Of a DNA stretch of 64,000 nucleotides, positions 46,401 through 58,000 are shown one piece after another. The notes under the pieces were generated by a model. That model did not search any database, was not told where the DNA came from, and saw only the letters and a program-made list of their open reading frames with translations. A program made the position numbers and the translations under genes. Numbering within the stretch: position 1 is the stretch's first letter; every line of letters begins with the position of its first letter. Source of the stretch: Pohlia nutans (taxonomy: Eukaryota; Streptophyta; Bryopsida; Bryales; Mniaceae); the NCBI GenBank assembly GCA_022496805.1, contig CM040089.1, positions 870,501 through 934,500 on the forward strand. Reading direction: 5' to 3'.

Positions 46401-48752
46401 TTGGAACATTGCAATGGGCTTGGTTGCCGCAATCGTCCCCAAGGTAATAATTCTATTTGTATATGTCAAAGCTGGAGCTATCAAGTTCCAATGCTTTGAA
46501 ATTCTCTGGCCAACATCACTGCACCATAACCCTAAACCCTAAACCCTAAAATTTTGACAGTCCATTTTTTTTTTTCCTCTCGATCAGAGCATGACAACAA
46601 CTAATCTGGAAAAATATTTAAATAATTTCCACATTATGTGTGTCTGTAGGACATCTTGCAAGATCAAAAGAAGGTCCAAGGCTTGGTGCAGTGGTCAGAT
46701 ATTGCAGTTCGGGCAGTGGATGGCTTTGCAGGAGAACGCGTTTCCATGCGGGTCAGTTCAGCATTCTTGTAGCCACATTTCTAGGTGACTCCAATCCATC
46801 TCAAAATTTTATTTACTTGTGTTTGTGTTTCAGCCTAAAAGCTTCGCTTGAATTGGCAGGTGGATTTGGAGTGTGAGGATGGGAAAAAGGCAATTGGCAT
46901 ATTCAGCCACAAAATGCTGTCTGTGTAAGCAATGCATTCCTCTTTCAATCGCCGTTATGCCAACATGAAAACCTGCTGCACCTTTGGTCATCACATCTCT
47001 ATAACGTGCAGCACTTTTTCTGCTCAATGCATGTGTGATAACAATACGTTGCTTGGTGTCGGTACTGCAGATCCGTGGGTGTTTCTGTGGCAGCATTTGC
47101 AAGAGCAGTGCTGGAAGGTGCAACGCAACCCGGTGTGTGGTTTCCAGAGGAGGTACAGCCTAAACCCCAAAGGCTTTTTAAGTCACCTACAGTATAAGAA
47201 AAAAAAACTGCACAAGTTTTTCATGTGAAGTTTTTTAACCACGAGATATAAAACATATCTAGAATCTTCACTTGCTCACTGCGAGTGCAATTTTCGGAAT
47301 TAGTAAGCATACAATATAATGTGGGAAAGGTCTCGAAATTGCACTTCCAATGGTATGTGATACGCCTCTTAATTCCAAAAATTGCAATTCTACTTGGCAA
47401 ATGAAGATTTTGCACATGTTTTACATCTGCAGCCAGAGTGCTCTAAAAAACTGCACATGACAAACTTATGCAGTTTCTTTTTACTAAGTTTTCTTACAGT
47501 GCTATCCCCATTCGCTGGACTGCAATAACACAAAATATTGGGCTTAAGTAGACGATACTTTACTGTGCAAGTTCCCACCACAGAATCTACACGTGCCCCC
47601 TACCAACCCACATACTTGCCCAAAGCAAGCGCTTGGCTCCTTGTGATTGACAATTTGTGCGATTTCTAATTGAAGCTTGAAAACTCAGTGTTGCAGAGGG
47701 GCTATCCCTCTTTGACTTTACGGATAACTCAAACGTACTTGAAGAATCTTACAGTATTATAATGTAGGCAACAATTGTGTCTACTTGGAAATTGAATAGT
47801 TTTGGAACGATATTCCCAACCGACCCCTGTGCATTGGACAGATTTTAAGTAACTGTCTGTTTTTTTCTTTTCTTTTGGTTCTTTGAACCTCAGGAGGGAG
47901 GTATTGCGGAATCAGCAAGACAAAAGTTGTTGGAGCGAGCAGCAGAAGGCACTATCAACTTTGTCATGAACAAGTATGTCTTGTTTCTAACTCCCTTCTA
48001 GCATATTCCTGCTCCTCTATATGTCCGGACACACCTTGAGGACCAGACATTTCAACCATATTTTCGTCAATCAGAAATCTCACTCAAAAGTTGGAAAGTT
48101 TCATTTGTAGACAAACGGACAACTGCAGACACAAAACAATGTTTCCATGGCAACATTTTTTGTGAATAGTCTTGTTTGTTTGGCCATTTTGTGAAGTGCT
48201 CCAAATCCCATCTACTCACAAAATGGTCAAACAAACAAAACCAGACTATTTGTTGGCTCTAGACCAAAGAGGCTTTGCATTGACAAAAGCTACATCTAAA
48301 GTGAACGTGAAGAAGTTTGAGTAAGTTGCTACTTGAAAATTGAGCCAATGCCACAATGTGCAACGAGGATAGAGCCTATTGTAGTGTAGTTTAGTTGCTT
48401 GTTTCTTAATGTCTTGCCATCTTGTTCCGTTGGACACCAAATACCATATCCACATAGTAGGCTTGTATACGATGTGGCAAATAATTATTCTTTTTTGGAA
48501 AATTTCATTTACCTAGATGCTATATTTTGTGAATATTTTCCAAGATTCCTTTTTCACCATACAAAAACAATTTTGAAGAAACAATTTTGAAGAAACAATT
48601 TCCCAAAGTTTTGTTTTCTATTTTTTTACAAACGAGCTATGTGGCTACATGCCCTCAACTTTTTGCTTGACCAACTCTTGTCTTTGAAATGCAGGTCACC
48701 GTGGATGACAGACAAAGACCCTAAAGAAATAGGTTTCGGACTCTACTGGTAG
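43460..48752 (+). CDS. Saccharopine dehydrogenase-like oxidoreductase, probably plastid, 15 exons
   Basis: Fifteen GT-AG exons (43460-43510, 43695-43752, 44263-44428, 44641-44738, 44937-45019, 45152-45278, 45431-45479, 45794-45891, 45984-46068, 46320-46443, 46650-46751, 46860-46924, 47071-47152, 47894-47973, 48695-48752) sum to 1326 bp, in phase, for 441 residues. After a basic N-terminal leader of about 55 residues comes a Rossmann fold with the nucleotide-binding VLVMGGTGRVGAS, then VDLVVHAAGPFQRRAE, YIDVCDDQDYS and TTAGIYPGVSNIMAAEL, as in the plant 'saccharopine dehydrogenase family' (Sacchrp_dh_NADP). The substrate of these plant proteins is not established; true lysine degradation uses the bifunctional LKR/SDH, which this is not. 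It ends KEIGFGLYW. Introns contain hairpins and a telomere-type motif. Confidence 0.88.
46528..46551 (+). repeat. Interstitial telomere-type motif (CCCTAAA, three units)
   Basis: AACCCTAAACCCTAAACCCT lies in intron 10 of the saccharopine dehydrogenase-like gene. It is the plant-type telomere repeat, also known as a telo-box in plant promoters. Confidence 0.8.
47178..47505. mobile_element. Intronic foldback MITE
   Basis: The left half (AAACTGCACAAGTTTTTCAT, GTGAAGTTTTTTAA) pairs with the complement of the right half (AAACTGCATAAGTTTGTCAT, GTGCAGTTTTTTAG) with arms of about 150 bp. Lies in intron 13 of the saccharopine dehydrogenase-like gene. Its core resembles the element at 13820. Confidence 0.65.
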
Positions 48753-49920
48753 TTGCCACGCCAGCATCTCAATTGTGGCCATGTAATTTTGTAGCAGTAG
48801 TAGTCTCTCTCACTGGGAATTAGTTAACAACGAAAGGTACATATCGATGAGAGCATTGATTTTTATTGATTGTGTTTACTGCAATTCATTACACATCAAA
48901 TGGATCACAGGGTGTGTAGCACTCTATATTGAAGTTTAAAAAACCTCCACTTTCCTGTCAAGTTCAAGCTCTGTATCTGACGTGCACTCCTTGTCTGTTG
49001 TATATTTTGGACATTTGGATGTTGAGCTAAAGAGGCACTACCAAAAAAACAGTTTGACATCGTTTTTGACACTTTAGTGAAGTGTTGAAAATAAACTAAC
49101 AGTTGAAAACAATGTTGAATAGACTGTCGAAAACAAAACCAAGGTAGCAAAGTGATTGGACTAGAAATAAAGACGAGTATTGGCTTCCCTACTAACATCA
49201 ATAGTGGTCTATGCAGATTGAGTTTGAAAATTCACAACAAAATCATACATTGTAACAAAATTAAATAAAAATTGGACTTGGTTCTTAAACACAGTTTTAT
49301 GAGCTGCAACTTTTTATCATTGAAAACTATCGCTCTATATGATAGGTTGAAATGTTTAAACTAATGGTTATTGTGTCTTCTACCTTGGTGTATATTTCTA
49401 TTGTCCCATAATACCTAGCTTCTTTGGATTGGAGCAAAATATTAAGGATATGATGCAAGATTTAACTTATATGCAATTATAGAAAATTTCTATACGGTAT
49501 TCAATTATATTTTTAAACAAAAGAAAATTGCACTAAATGAATGTTCTATGAGAACCCATCAAGTGAAAGATCATAGGCTTGGATTTTCTTGCAAAACCAT
49601 CCAAATGACACATTACTTGTAGTATACAAACCACTTGGAGTAAAAAAGTGAAATATACTTTCTTTGCAGCTCTTTAGAAACGAGTTATAAGACAATGTTT
49701 TTCTATTGCACATTTGGTGAAAAAATGTGCAAGAAATTAAAAAATCAAAATCTAGTATTTGTTACATACATACACTCCAGGCTGTGAGTGTTTGACTTTT
49801 ATTTTTATTTTGGCACGCCAATTGCACTCTCCTTCAACGTTGGTCTTAGTTTCAATGAAATCACAACCTTTTAGTAGGAATATTGTTTTTGGTAATGTGA
49901 TGTTTTCACAATAACATAAT
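48753..49920. other. Intergenic DNA, no gene
   Basis: 3' flank of the preceding gene, then AT-rich sequence with no coding similarity. Confidence 0.45.
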
Positions 49921-50280
49921 AGAGTTATTCTTAAAGTCACCTTGTGTTTGAATAAGATACCGTGAATTTTGCTTTAAACTACTCTTATTTGTTCACCCCA
50001 AATAGTCAAAAGGTATGGAAGAGTTTAGTGGTTTCTCCGTATTAGGTGTGTAAGAGCTTGGTGGTCTCTAAACTCAAGGAAAACTAGTTTAGCCGTCTTT
50101 TTTGACGGCTAAACTAGTTTTCCATGAGTTTGAAAACCACCAAGCTCTTACACACCTAATAATGAGAGACCACCAAGCTCTTCCATACCTTTTAACTATT
50201 TGGGGTGATCAAATAAGAGTAGTTTAAAGCAAAATTCACGGTATCTTATTCAAACTCAAGGTGACTTTAAGGATAACTCT
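49921..50280. repeat. Near-perfect 360-bp palindrome upstream of the DUF1365 gene
   Basis: The left arm from AGAGTTATTCTTAAAGTCAC and the right arm ending GTGACTTTAAGGATAACTCT are reverse complements with few differences. They meet at AGCCGTCTTTTTTGACGGCT near 50093-50112. There is almost no loop and no coding potential. It ends 270 bp before the DUF1365 ATG, so it may lie in the promoter or 5'UTR. Confidence 0.9.
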
Positions 50281-50549
50281 AATAACTGGCCTAAAGTCCA
50301 TTGTGAATGAAGACGGAGGTTGTTGGAGGACCTGCCGCCGCCCCTTCTCCTTTGGACGAAGTGCTGACGTGAAAAGTGAAAACACTCCGCAGCTCCGAAT
50401 AGACTTGCCGAATGGCGATCCCGGCGGTGATGTATGCAGAGGCGATGGAGCAAAAAGGAGCCAGAACGAAAGTACTAGGGTTTTGGGAATATCTTCAGTG
50501 TCATATCTTCAGGTTTTAGGAATTTCTTCAGCCGGAGTGTCATTCAGCC

Positions 50550-52991
50550 ATGGCTATGGCGGAGATGGAGATGCCAGGGCGCGGGAGTGCGCTCGCGCAG
50601 CTCTTCGCCCTGCTGTGCGACATGGCCTCCACATTTTGCTCCTCCCTTGTCCGGTCGCTCTGTCTCGCCTTCCGGCTCCTCTCTACGACGAGTGCGCGGC
50701 CCGTGGAAGCAGCGGAGGTTGCGTTCTACGAAGGGAAGGTGTGGCACGAGCGTCGAAAGCCCGTGGTTCACCGTTTCGAGTACAATGTGCGGTATGCGCT
50801 TGTGAATCTGGACAGGGCGCCGTCCTGGTTCGTTGCTTCTCATCACATGACGGCCTGCGAAGCTCGCTCGATTGCTTCAACCTCCGGACCTGTGTATGTA
50901 CTTCTCGCGCCTTACATATTCTTCCTTTCTATTCGTTGTTCAGTACTTTCTTTACGGGAAAACGGAATAATCTCGTTCTCTGGTTTCTAAACAATTAAAC
51001 GTTTGAATGTGTACTTACAGCTTAAGAATAGTCCTTACAAACAGAATCGAAAAAGTGTAAGGCAATCAAGAACGTAATCGAAAATTTGTGATAACGGAAA
51101 TATTCCGTTTTCCAACTAAGTTCAGTACCAGACTGTCTCTTAGAAATATTACATATTCTTTCTTTCTATTCGTTGTTCGGTACGTTCTTTACGGGGAAAC
51201 AGAATAATCTCGTTCTCTGGTTTCTAAACAATTAGACGTTTTTCAGTCTTTGTATGTGTACTTACAGCTTAATAATAGTTTTTAATAAGAGAATCGAAAA
51301 AGTGTAAGGCAATCAAGAACGTAATCGAAAATTTGTGAGAACGGAAATATCCCGTCTTCCAGCAACTAAGTTCAGTACTAGACTGTCTCTTGGGAATATT
51401 GCTTACAGTGCATCTTATCCTTTCGCATATTATTTTATTGCTGATTATCTTATCCTTTCATTTTATTTATTGCTGATTGAAATGGATTTTGTTTCAAAAC
51501 CTGCAGCCACTTGCTGACAATGCCAACGAGCATGGGATATGAGCAAAATCCTTTGAGCGTTTACTACTGTTACGATGAGCAAGGTGAAGTTGCGCAGTGC
51601 ATCGCGGAGGTGCCTTACGACATAACTAGTCAGTCATTTTTATAGTCTTTTATGCCACTCCTAACTTTTGTAAAATATATAGTGTAGATGTAGAAGTTGT
51701 CCTTGTGCCCAGGAGTATTTGAGTTCTAGTTTTGTTAAGATGAACAATGGTTGTATTAAGCAAACTTCTTAGTCTTTTGCGTTTTGAGTATTTATATTGT
51801 TTTGGAAGGCTCAGTGTCCTCCCTTGCTTGTTCTCAGATGTTAAGAGTCTCGTTACTGATGCAAGTTAGATAGTTTTAATTGTATGAAGAAACTTATTAG
51901 ATGGATTCTAAATCCGTGCTAATTATGTGATTGGTGTGGTTGACCAACAGGTCACGAACACCCCGTGGGCAGAAAGAGTTACTTTCCTGTTTGCCCCTGG
52001 ATTAGACGTTGTAGCGAAACCGCTGCATGTTAGTCCTTTCATGGTTAGTCTCTGACCTGATGTATAAGGAATATGGTTGATTCGGTATAATCTGACAAAG
52101 TGGTTGTAGAATTTGCTGCACCTGGTACAGCACCATGTTGTTGTGCCGAGCGTTCATAATTCATGCTACGAATACACCTGAATAGTTAGGTGTTTTTAGA
52201 TATTTTGTATGACATGACGGAGAATGTGCATGTCCACTTCACATTGATAGATATGTGACTCAAATCGTAAATGGTACATTGCGCAGGATATGAACGCAGT
52301 GTGGCATATGCATGCTGCTACACCTGGACAAGAGCTGTTGTTGCGGATTGGTGTCCAGCATCCGGATCATGGGAATTATTTTCAAGCAATTTTGAAAGCC
52401 AAACGTGTTGAACGTGCAGTGGATCCTGAGGCCTTTACATGGATAATGCCCCACAAAGTGGCATTCTGGATATACTGGCAGGTAATGAATTCACTCAGAG
52501 ACAGAGAGCCTTGCGTTCCTGCCGGTCATCTCACATGATCTTTAAGAAAAATATCTCTGAGGTTACATGGTCCTTTCAGACAGTAGACTGCAGTTTTACA
52601 GACCACTTTGAGGTATCACAGGGTCGACTTGTCTTCCATGGTGGGCTGAAATCAATGCCCTGTTCTCCAAAAAGGCATAATCACATGAGACATGATCGAA
52701 AATGGTCTATTGTATTCGACTGCTTATGTACTCGGTACTGGTGGGATGCAGGCACTACAGCTCATGTGGAAGGGCGTCTCATTCATCCCTCACCCGAAGT
52801 ATATTGACGGCGATGGTTATCGGGAGCGTGCTCAACAGCATTCTACACATAGATGCCCTGCTCTTCTAAAGATAGATGGTACGTCGAGCAGTTCCGCATC
52901 AGGGTGCCCCACAGCCAAGGATGACAATGGAAATTCCATAAACCAGCGGTTCTGCACATGGAGAGAGGCACCCGGCTACCCCTGGAGATGA
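50550..52991 (+). CDS. DUF1365 family protein, five exons
   Basis: Exons 50550-50893, 51507-51609, 51951-52043, 52287-52481 and 52752-52991 sum to 975 bp, in phase, for 324 residues. DUF1365 landmarks: FYEGKVWHERRKPVVHRFEY, then GPVHLLTMPTSMGYEQNPLS and VYYCYDEQGEV across intron 1, EVTNTPWAERVTFLF, PFMDMNAVWHMHAATPG, FWIYWQALQLMWKGV. In bacteria such genes usually sit beside cyclopropane fatty acid synthase and amine oxidase genes. The biochemical role is not established. An N-terminal hydrophobic stretch (about residues 14-45) may be a membrane anchor. The C-terminal 45 residues after KGVSFIPHP are less certain, because a good GT donor at about 52880 could start another intron. Intron 1 contains a tandem duplication. 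Confidence 0.82.
50912..51400 (+). repeat. Tandem duplication (about 237-bp unit) within DUF1365 intron 1
   Basis: Two head-to-tail copies share TTTCTATTCGTTGTTC, AATAATCTCGTTCTCTGG, GTGTAAGGCAATCAAGAACG and ACTAAGTTCAGTAC with about 90% identity by eye. Both lie inside the intron. Confidence 0.88.
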
Positions 52992-55048
52992 CATTCCTCC
53001 AATTCCTTCACAAGGATTTTATGACCCGTTAATGAGCTGTCTCTACGTTGAGCACGGCCTTACGCCACACTTGGGGAGCAATTCGATAGATACTGCCCCA
53101 GTTTTGTGTTCCGTCCAGGGGCAGGTAACATCAAACACAACAGCGATGTCTCCTAAAATCATTTGTCCTCGGAAGAGCTACGGGTACATGTATTTACTGT
53201 ATTTACCCTAAACATTTTTAACAATATCTACTGCATAAACTTATTCAGTAGCAAGCATAATTGATTTTCTTTCGGTTCTCAATCTTCTCATTGGGTGGGA
53301 TGACTGCGCATTACTACAGAGCCTCAAATTGCAACTACAGCTAGCGGACACCTTTGATCGCCTCAAAACCACTGTGGACAATTATCCGTGAAATACCGCG
53401 AGGTCACGGGAAGCCCTGCGTAGGTGTATCATGGTGGCAGATAATACTCTCGCACACCACGTCATCACAGCCCGGACGAAAGTAGGTACCCCCGGATGGC
53501 CTATGTGACGCAGCCTTGGAAGGAATCGCCTTTCCTCTATCGTCTCAGCACAGTGGCCGTGCAACTATGACATTCCCGAAACTCGCCATTGCAGACTTGT
53601 GCCAGAAAAAAGAAATTAGAAAACTCGCCATTGGATGCCGAATTAGGTGAACATGGACCACGCATGGGGGTTCCTGTATGCCCCGTGATTCTAAATGTAC
53701 CAGAGCTACTTCAGATTTACATCCTACCGTCTCGTGTGAATGGTTGGCGTGGCTGTAAATTAAGGCAATGAATGCACTCCCCTTTTCCAAAGTGGATCTA
53801 GCCATGAGATGCTTTTTGATGCACCTTGCATGTCATGAGCAAATGCCACATCTCTAATTCTTGCCATTTCCATGCTTAGTTTTTATTTCAAGAGGTTGAC
53901 AAGCGGGTTCGCCCTCCAATTGTTCTATTATGTTATGTAGTCTTCCACATAATTCTGGATGCTAAATCTCAAGCTTAACCCCTAAATGTCACAACGTTTA
54001 GTTTCTGAACGACTAATAGATTCAAAATTCACTCTACGTTCTCATCAATGTTTGGATGAAAGTCATTCAATTCTTTGAAGATACTTCATCAAGTTCTTGT
54101 CCTATCCAATGGTTGGATTTGGTGATACTAAAGTACATATATTTCTAAAATTACAAATGTAGAAAGTATGTCAAGTTGTTGACCAAGCCAAAATTGCATT
54201 GACTGTAGTTCAAAAGCGGCCTTGCAAAAATGACATCATAGATTTAATTAGCACAAAAATTTCAAAGAATCACCATTTCAAATCTCATTTCAAATCCATT
54301 CCAACAAATTTTACTCAAAAAAATGTTAATGTTTTGTTTGTAATCACATTTTAGAAGGAATTTTTTATTTTTACTTTCAAACTTCATAATAAAATATTGG
54401 TGAATCGAACCGTACAAATGGAATCTAAAATTCAAAATCTAGAACTTTCATTTGTATATCAATTTCCAAATAGTACTTTACGATGCTTTTTCTCAAATCA
54501 TCAATTTTAGAGACACCCCGGTATGTAAAGGGGTTAAATTAACAATGAGAATGATAATTATGGATGGCAAAATGCGTTTGACCTAAACGCCAAACACCAT
54601 CAATCACGAGTTCTGAGGTGGTCGTGTGACATACACGAGGAGTAGTTCCTGCTTGAGCGGCCTCGGACTGAAAGACCAAAAGTCAAGGAATGGTGTGGCA
54701 CCAAAGCAGGGAATCTTCCACCCAAATCTTCACTCTTCAGTAATATTCGGAGGCTGGGATCCACGAGGCCAATCAGCGACACCCACCAGAGAAACGGAAT
54801 AACGGAAGAAAAAAATCAGATAGGAAACTAAAAATCAAGGAAAAAAGAAGACCGGCTGATGTGCGGCACTCGAGTGCCTGGCGTTGACACTCCATTTTCA
54901 GGGGAGTTCATTTAGCGTTCACATGCGTTGTCTGGTGTGATGCGATGTTGGGATGGGGTACGAAATCGGTGCGTGTTGTTGGTGTCTGTGCGCGGATTTG
55001 TGGTGGTGAATAGAATGTAAGAGCAGCATTGCGCGATCGAGCATCCAG
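52992..55048. other. Intergenic DNA with one TTAA MITE
   Basis: 53.0-53.97 kb: 3' flank of the DUF1365 gene. A 50-codon open stretch near 52990-53125 before a GT is not recognised. 54.54-55.05 kb: the probable ARC6 promoter. I see no other gene. Confidence 0.4.
53975..54537 (-). mobile_element. TTAA-ended MITE, copy 3 (inverted)
   Basis: 563 bp. It is the reverse-orientation relative of 37371-37958 and 61651-62237, with TTAACCCCTAAATGTCACAA at one end and GTAAAGGGGTTAA at the other. Confidence 0.88.
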
Positions 55049-58000
55049 ATGCAGGCGATGGAGTGCGGGGGTCTCCGCCATAGCCAGGGCGGGGCCGCGG
55101 CCGGGGTTGAGAGGTGCGGGAACTCGGGGGCTCGTGGCGATGACTTCGCGCAGCTCGGGAGGGTCCGGGTCGGGGTTCGGACGAAGAGATGGTGTGGGAC
55201 GAGCCAGCTGCGGATTGGTGACAGAGGGAGACGCCGAGAAGAGAAGTTTCGTGTGCAGGCGGTGGCGTCGGCGTATCCACCCATTGCTCAGACTGAGAAG
55301 ACCTTCCGCTTGCCCATTGATTATTACCAGGTGAGGTTTTCGCCGCGGATTTTGATTTTGCATCTTTCAGCCGAATTTGCCCTGCGCCTCTTTTCCTTTA
55401 CCGCGTTCTGGGATATCCTGGGGAAGCGCATTTGGGGTCTGAAAACGCCAGAGATAGGGTTATCATGAAACGGTTTTGGCAAATTGGTGTGTTTTCTTTA
55501 CTCCGTTCAAGGGGTAGGATGCGAGAGTGGAAAATTTTATGAAGAATCTTTTATTGTTTCTTTGGGTGGTTAGTTGACAGATTGAAATAGAATTGGAACT
55601 CCGCATGGATGGCCAAACGCAGTAATCGTTTTGTAGAGAAAGTGACGTAATCCACAGGTGAATCCCGGTAGAACAGGGCGAACAATTTAATACATCATCT
55701 CTTTGCCATTGTTAGTCGGCCATATTTTCGAACGATTTTACTTGATCTGAGTGTTAATCATGTTTCACCACATTGCTCCTGTCTGCAAGTGCTGCAAGTA
55801 GTGGGATTACATATTTCGAGTCGAGTAATGATACCGGAAACTCGAGTTGTACAAGAGCTTCTGGTAGCGTAATTATGCCTCGCTATCCTAGTGATTGGAG
55901 CTAGATGAATCCTAACCCTCGACCCTAGTGTGATTCTCAGTTTCCTGCATAGATAGTTCTGATTATGATAATTCTGAAGGGAAGGACTCCTGTGATAATT
56001 GTCGTGCGGGATAGATCGTACTCTCTCATATATTTGGGTTTAGGGGTTTTTGAAATGGAACTGTTGCCGTGGTGGCATTTGGGCTTAAATTGCAGCTTCG
56101 CAAAGAAACCTGGCTGTGTATTGCTATATGAGGGTATTACTGTTAACGAGTGTATGATAACAGATATTGGGAGCCGAACCACAGTACCTGGCAGATGCTA
56201 TAGTGCGTGCATTTGATTCGCGCATAGATAATTCTCCCCGACAGGGCTTTAGTCAGCAGGCGCTGCTCGCGCGGCTTGAGATTTTGAGAGGCGCACGTGA
56301 CTCACTCGCCGATCCTGAAATCCGGGCAGAGTATAACCAGGGCCTTGCTGAAGATGAGGCAGACACCCTCATTCTTGACGTTCCATTGACTAAGGTGAGA
56401 ACTTTATCTTTTTTCGGTCGCTTGTTGTCCAGCATTGTTTTCTTTCTTGATCTTTGCGAAGGGTAGGGATTCTATATTTTGCTACGATTTTCTGCTTATG
56501 ATGAACTGGTATTTAGTCTCTGCAGGTGTGTATGTTATGCTTGGCGGGGGGATCATTTGCACTAAACTATTTAAGGTTTGATGTAATAGGTTGGAGGGGC
56601 GCTTTGTTTGCTCCATGAAGTCGGCGAGGTAGAGGTCGTTTTGCAGGCAGGGCAGGCTCTATTAGCGCAGCAAGAAGACCTTCCAAAAACATTGAACCGT
56701 GATGTAGTGCTCGCTATGGCACTTTCGTATGTGGAACTATCCCGTGAGGCAATGGCTGAAGTGCCCCCAGCTGTTGTAAAGAGTTGCTCACTGCTGGAAT
56801 CTGCTTTGAAAATGCTAAGGGTAGGTTTGCAGATGGTCAACCCTTTTATTGGCAAGTGGAGAGCTTTTTTCTCGATTTATCACTCAAGAGGATGATAATG
56901 TAAATGCAACCTATCGCTTCGTCATTTTTCTCCTCTTCTGTTGGATTTTTGTGCACTGAAACATTCTCGTGCTGTTGTTTATGCAGGAAGAGGGTGGAAG
57001 AGTTTTGGCGCTAGACTTGCAAGAGCAGATTGAAGGAACACTAGACGAGTTAGCGGGTCGCTGCATTTTGGAACTGCTTGCCCTTCCACTTGACAAAGAG
57101 TATGAACCTCAGCGTCAGCAGGGGCTTCAGGGATTACGGTCACTGTTGTGGACCGTGGATGAAGATGGAAATAGTCCGCCACTGGGTGGGCTAACTCGTG
57201 AGCAATTGATGAAGGAAGCGTTTTCCCTCATGACTGCTGCAGAGCAGGTACCTCATCTTCATCAACAGCGTTTGCCTATTTTGGGTATTTTAAAGATGCA
57301 GTATTGCGCTAGAGTAAACTCGCATGTTCTATTACTGCCCCCTATCATAACATTCATGCGCTCTGTCTTTCCTTCATGCACTCTGCTCATCATCTTGGGA
57401 CTCCACCTGTCCAATTAGTTACTGACGAAGTCCTGTTGGGTGTGGAATATGCTGTACATTCTCCTGTGGGGCAAGGCAGAGTCACTGCATGCTACTGAAT
57501 GCTATGAAGATATGGTTGCTAGCATATTATTTGGCTAGTAAAAGAAAAAATTAAAACCACGTATAGGTTGAGGTTAAATTCATGTCGTACTATTCTCAAT
57601 TTCCAAACGATCGAGTGTAAGGAGCTTACTACTCTGCTAAAATGTGCGATCTTCAGAAATGTTTAAAACATTTTTATCTTCAGAAATGTTTTGCTTTGAC
57701 CCTGTCTCTTTGATTCAGAGAGGCACTAATCGTGGGGCGATCTGTGGTTTCAGGTGGCCCTTTTTACAGCCACGCCTAGCAATATCCCTGCTGACAGTTC
57801 TGAAGTGTACGCGGCGGCACTAGCACATGTGGCTGAAGGCTTTGTTGCAAAGACTCCGCGTTTGATTCAAGAAGCAGATGCGTTATTTCTCCAGCTCCAA
57901 CAGGCTGACCCATCTGTGGCTGACAGTGGAGCTTCAAATCCCCAGCTTGAGTTCGCCCTTGAGAGAGGAATTTGTGCTTTGCTGTTAGGGGAGGTTGATG

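Noticed and set aside
53545..53805. Minus-strand 86-codon frame downstream of DUF1365
   Set aside because: No similarity or splice support; treated as chance.
54908..55363. Overlapping minus-strand frames rich in P, T and H
   Set aside because: They are shadows of the GC-rich ARC6 first exon and its promoter.
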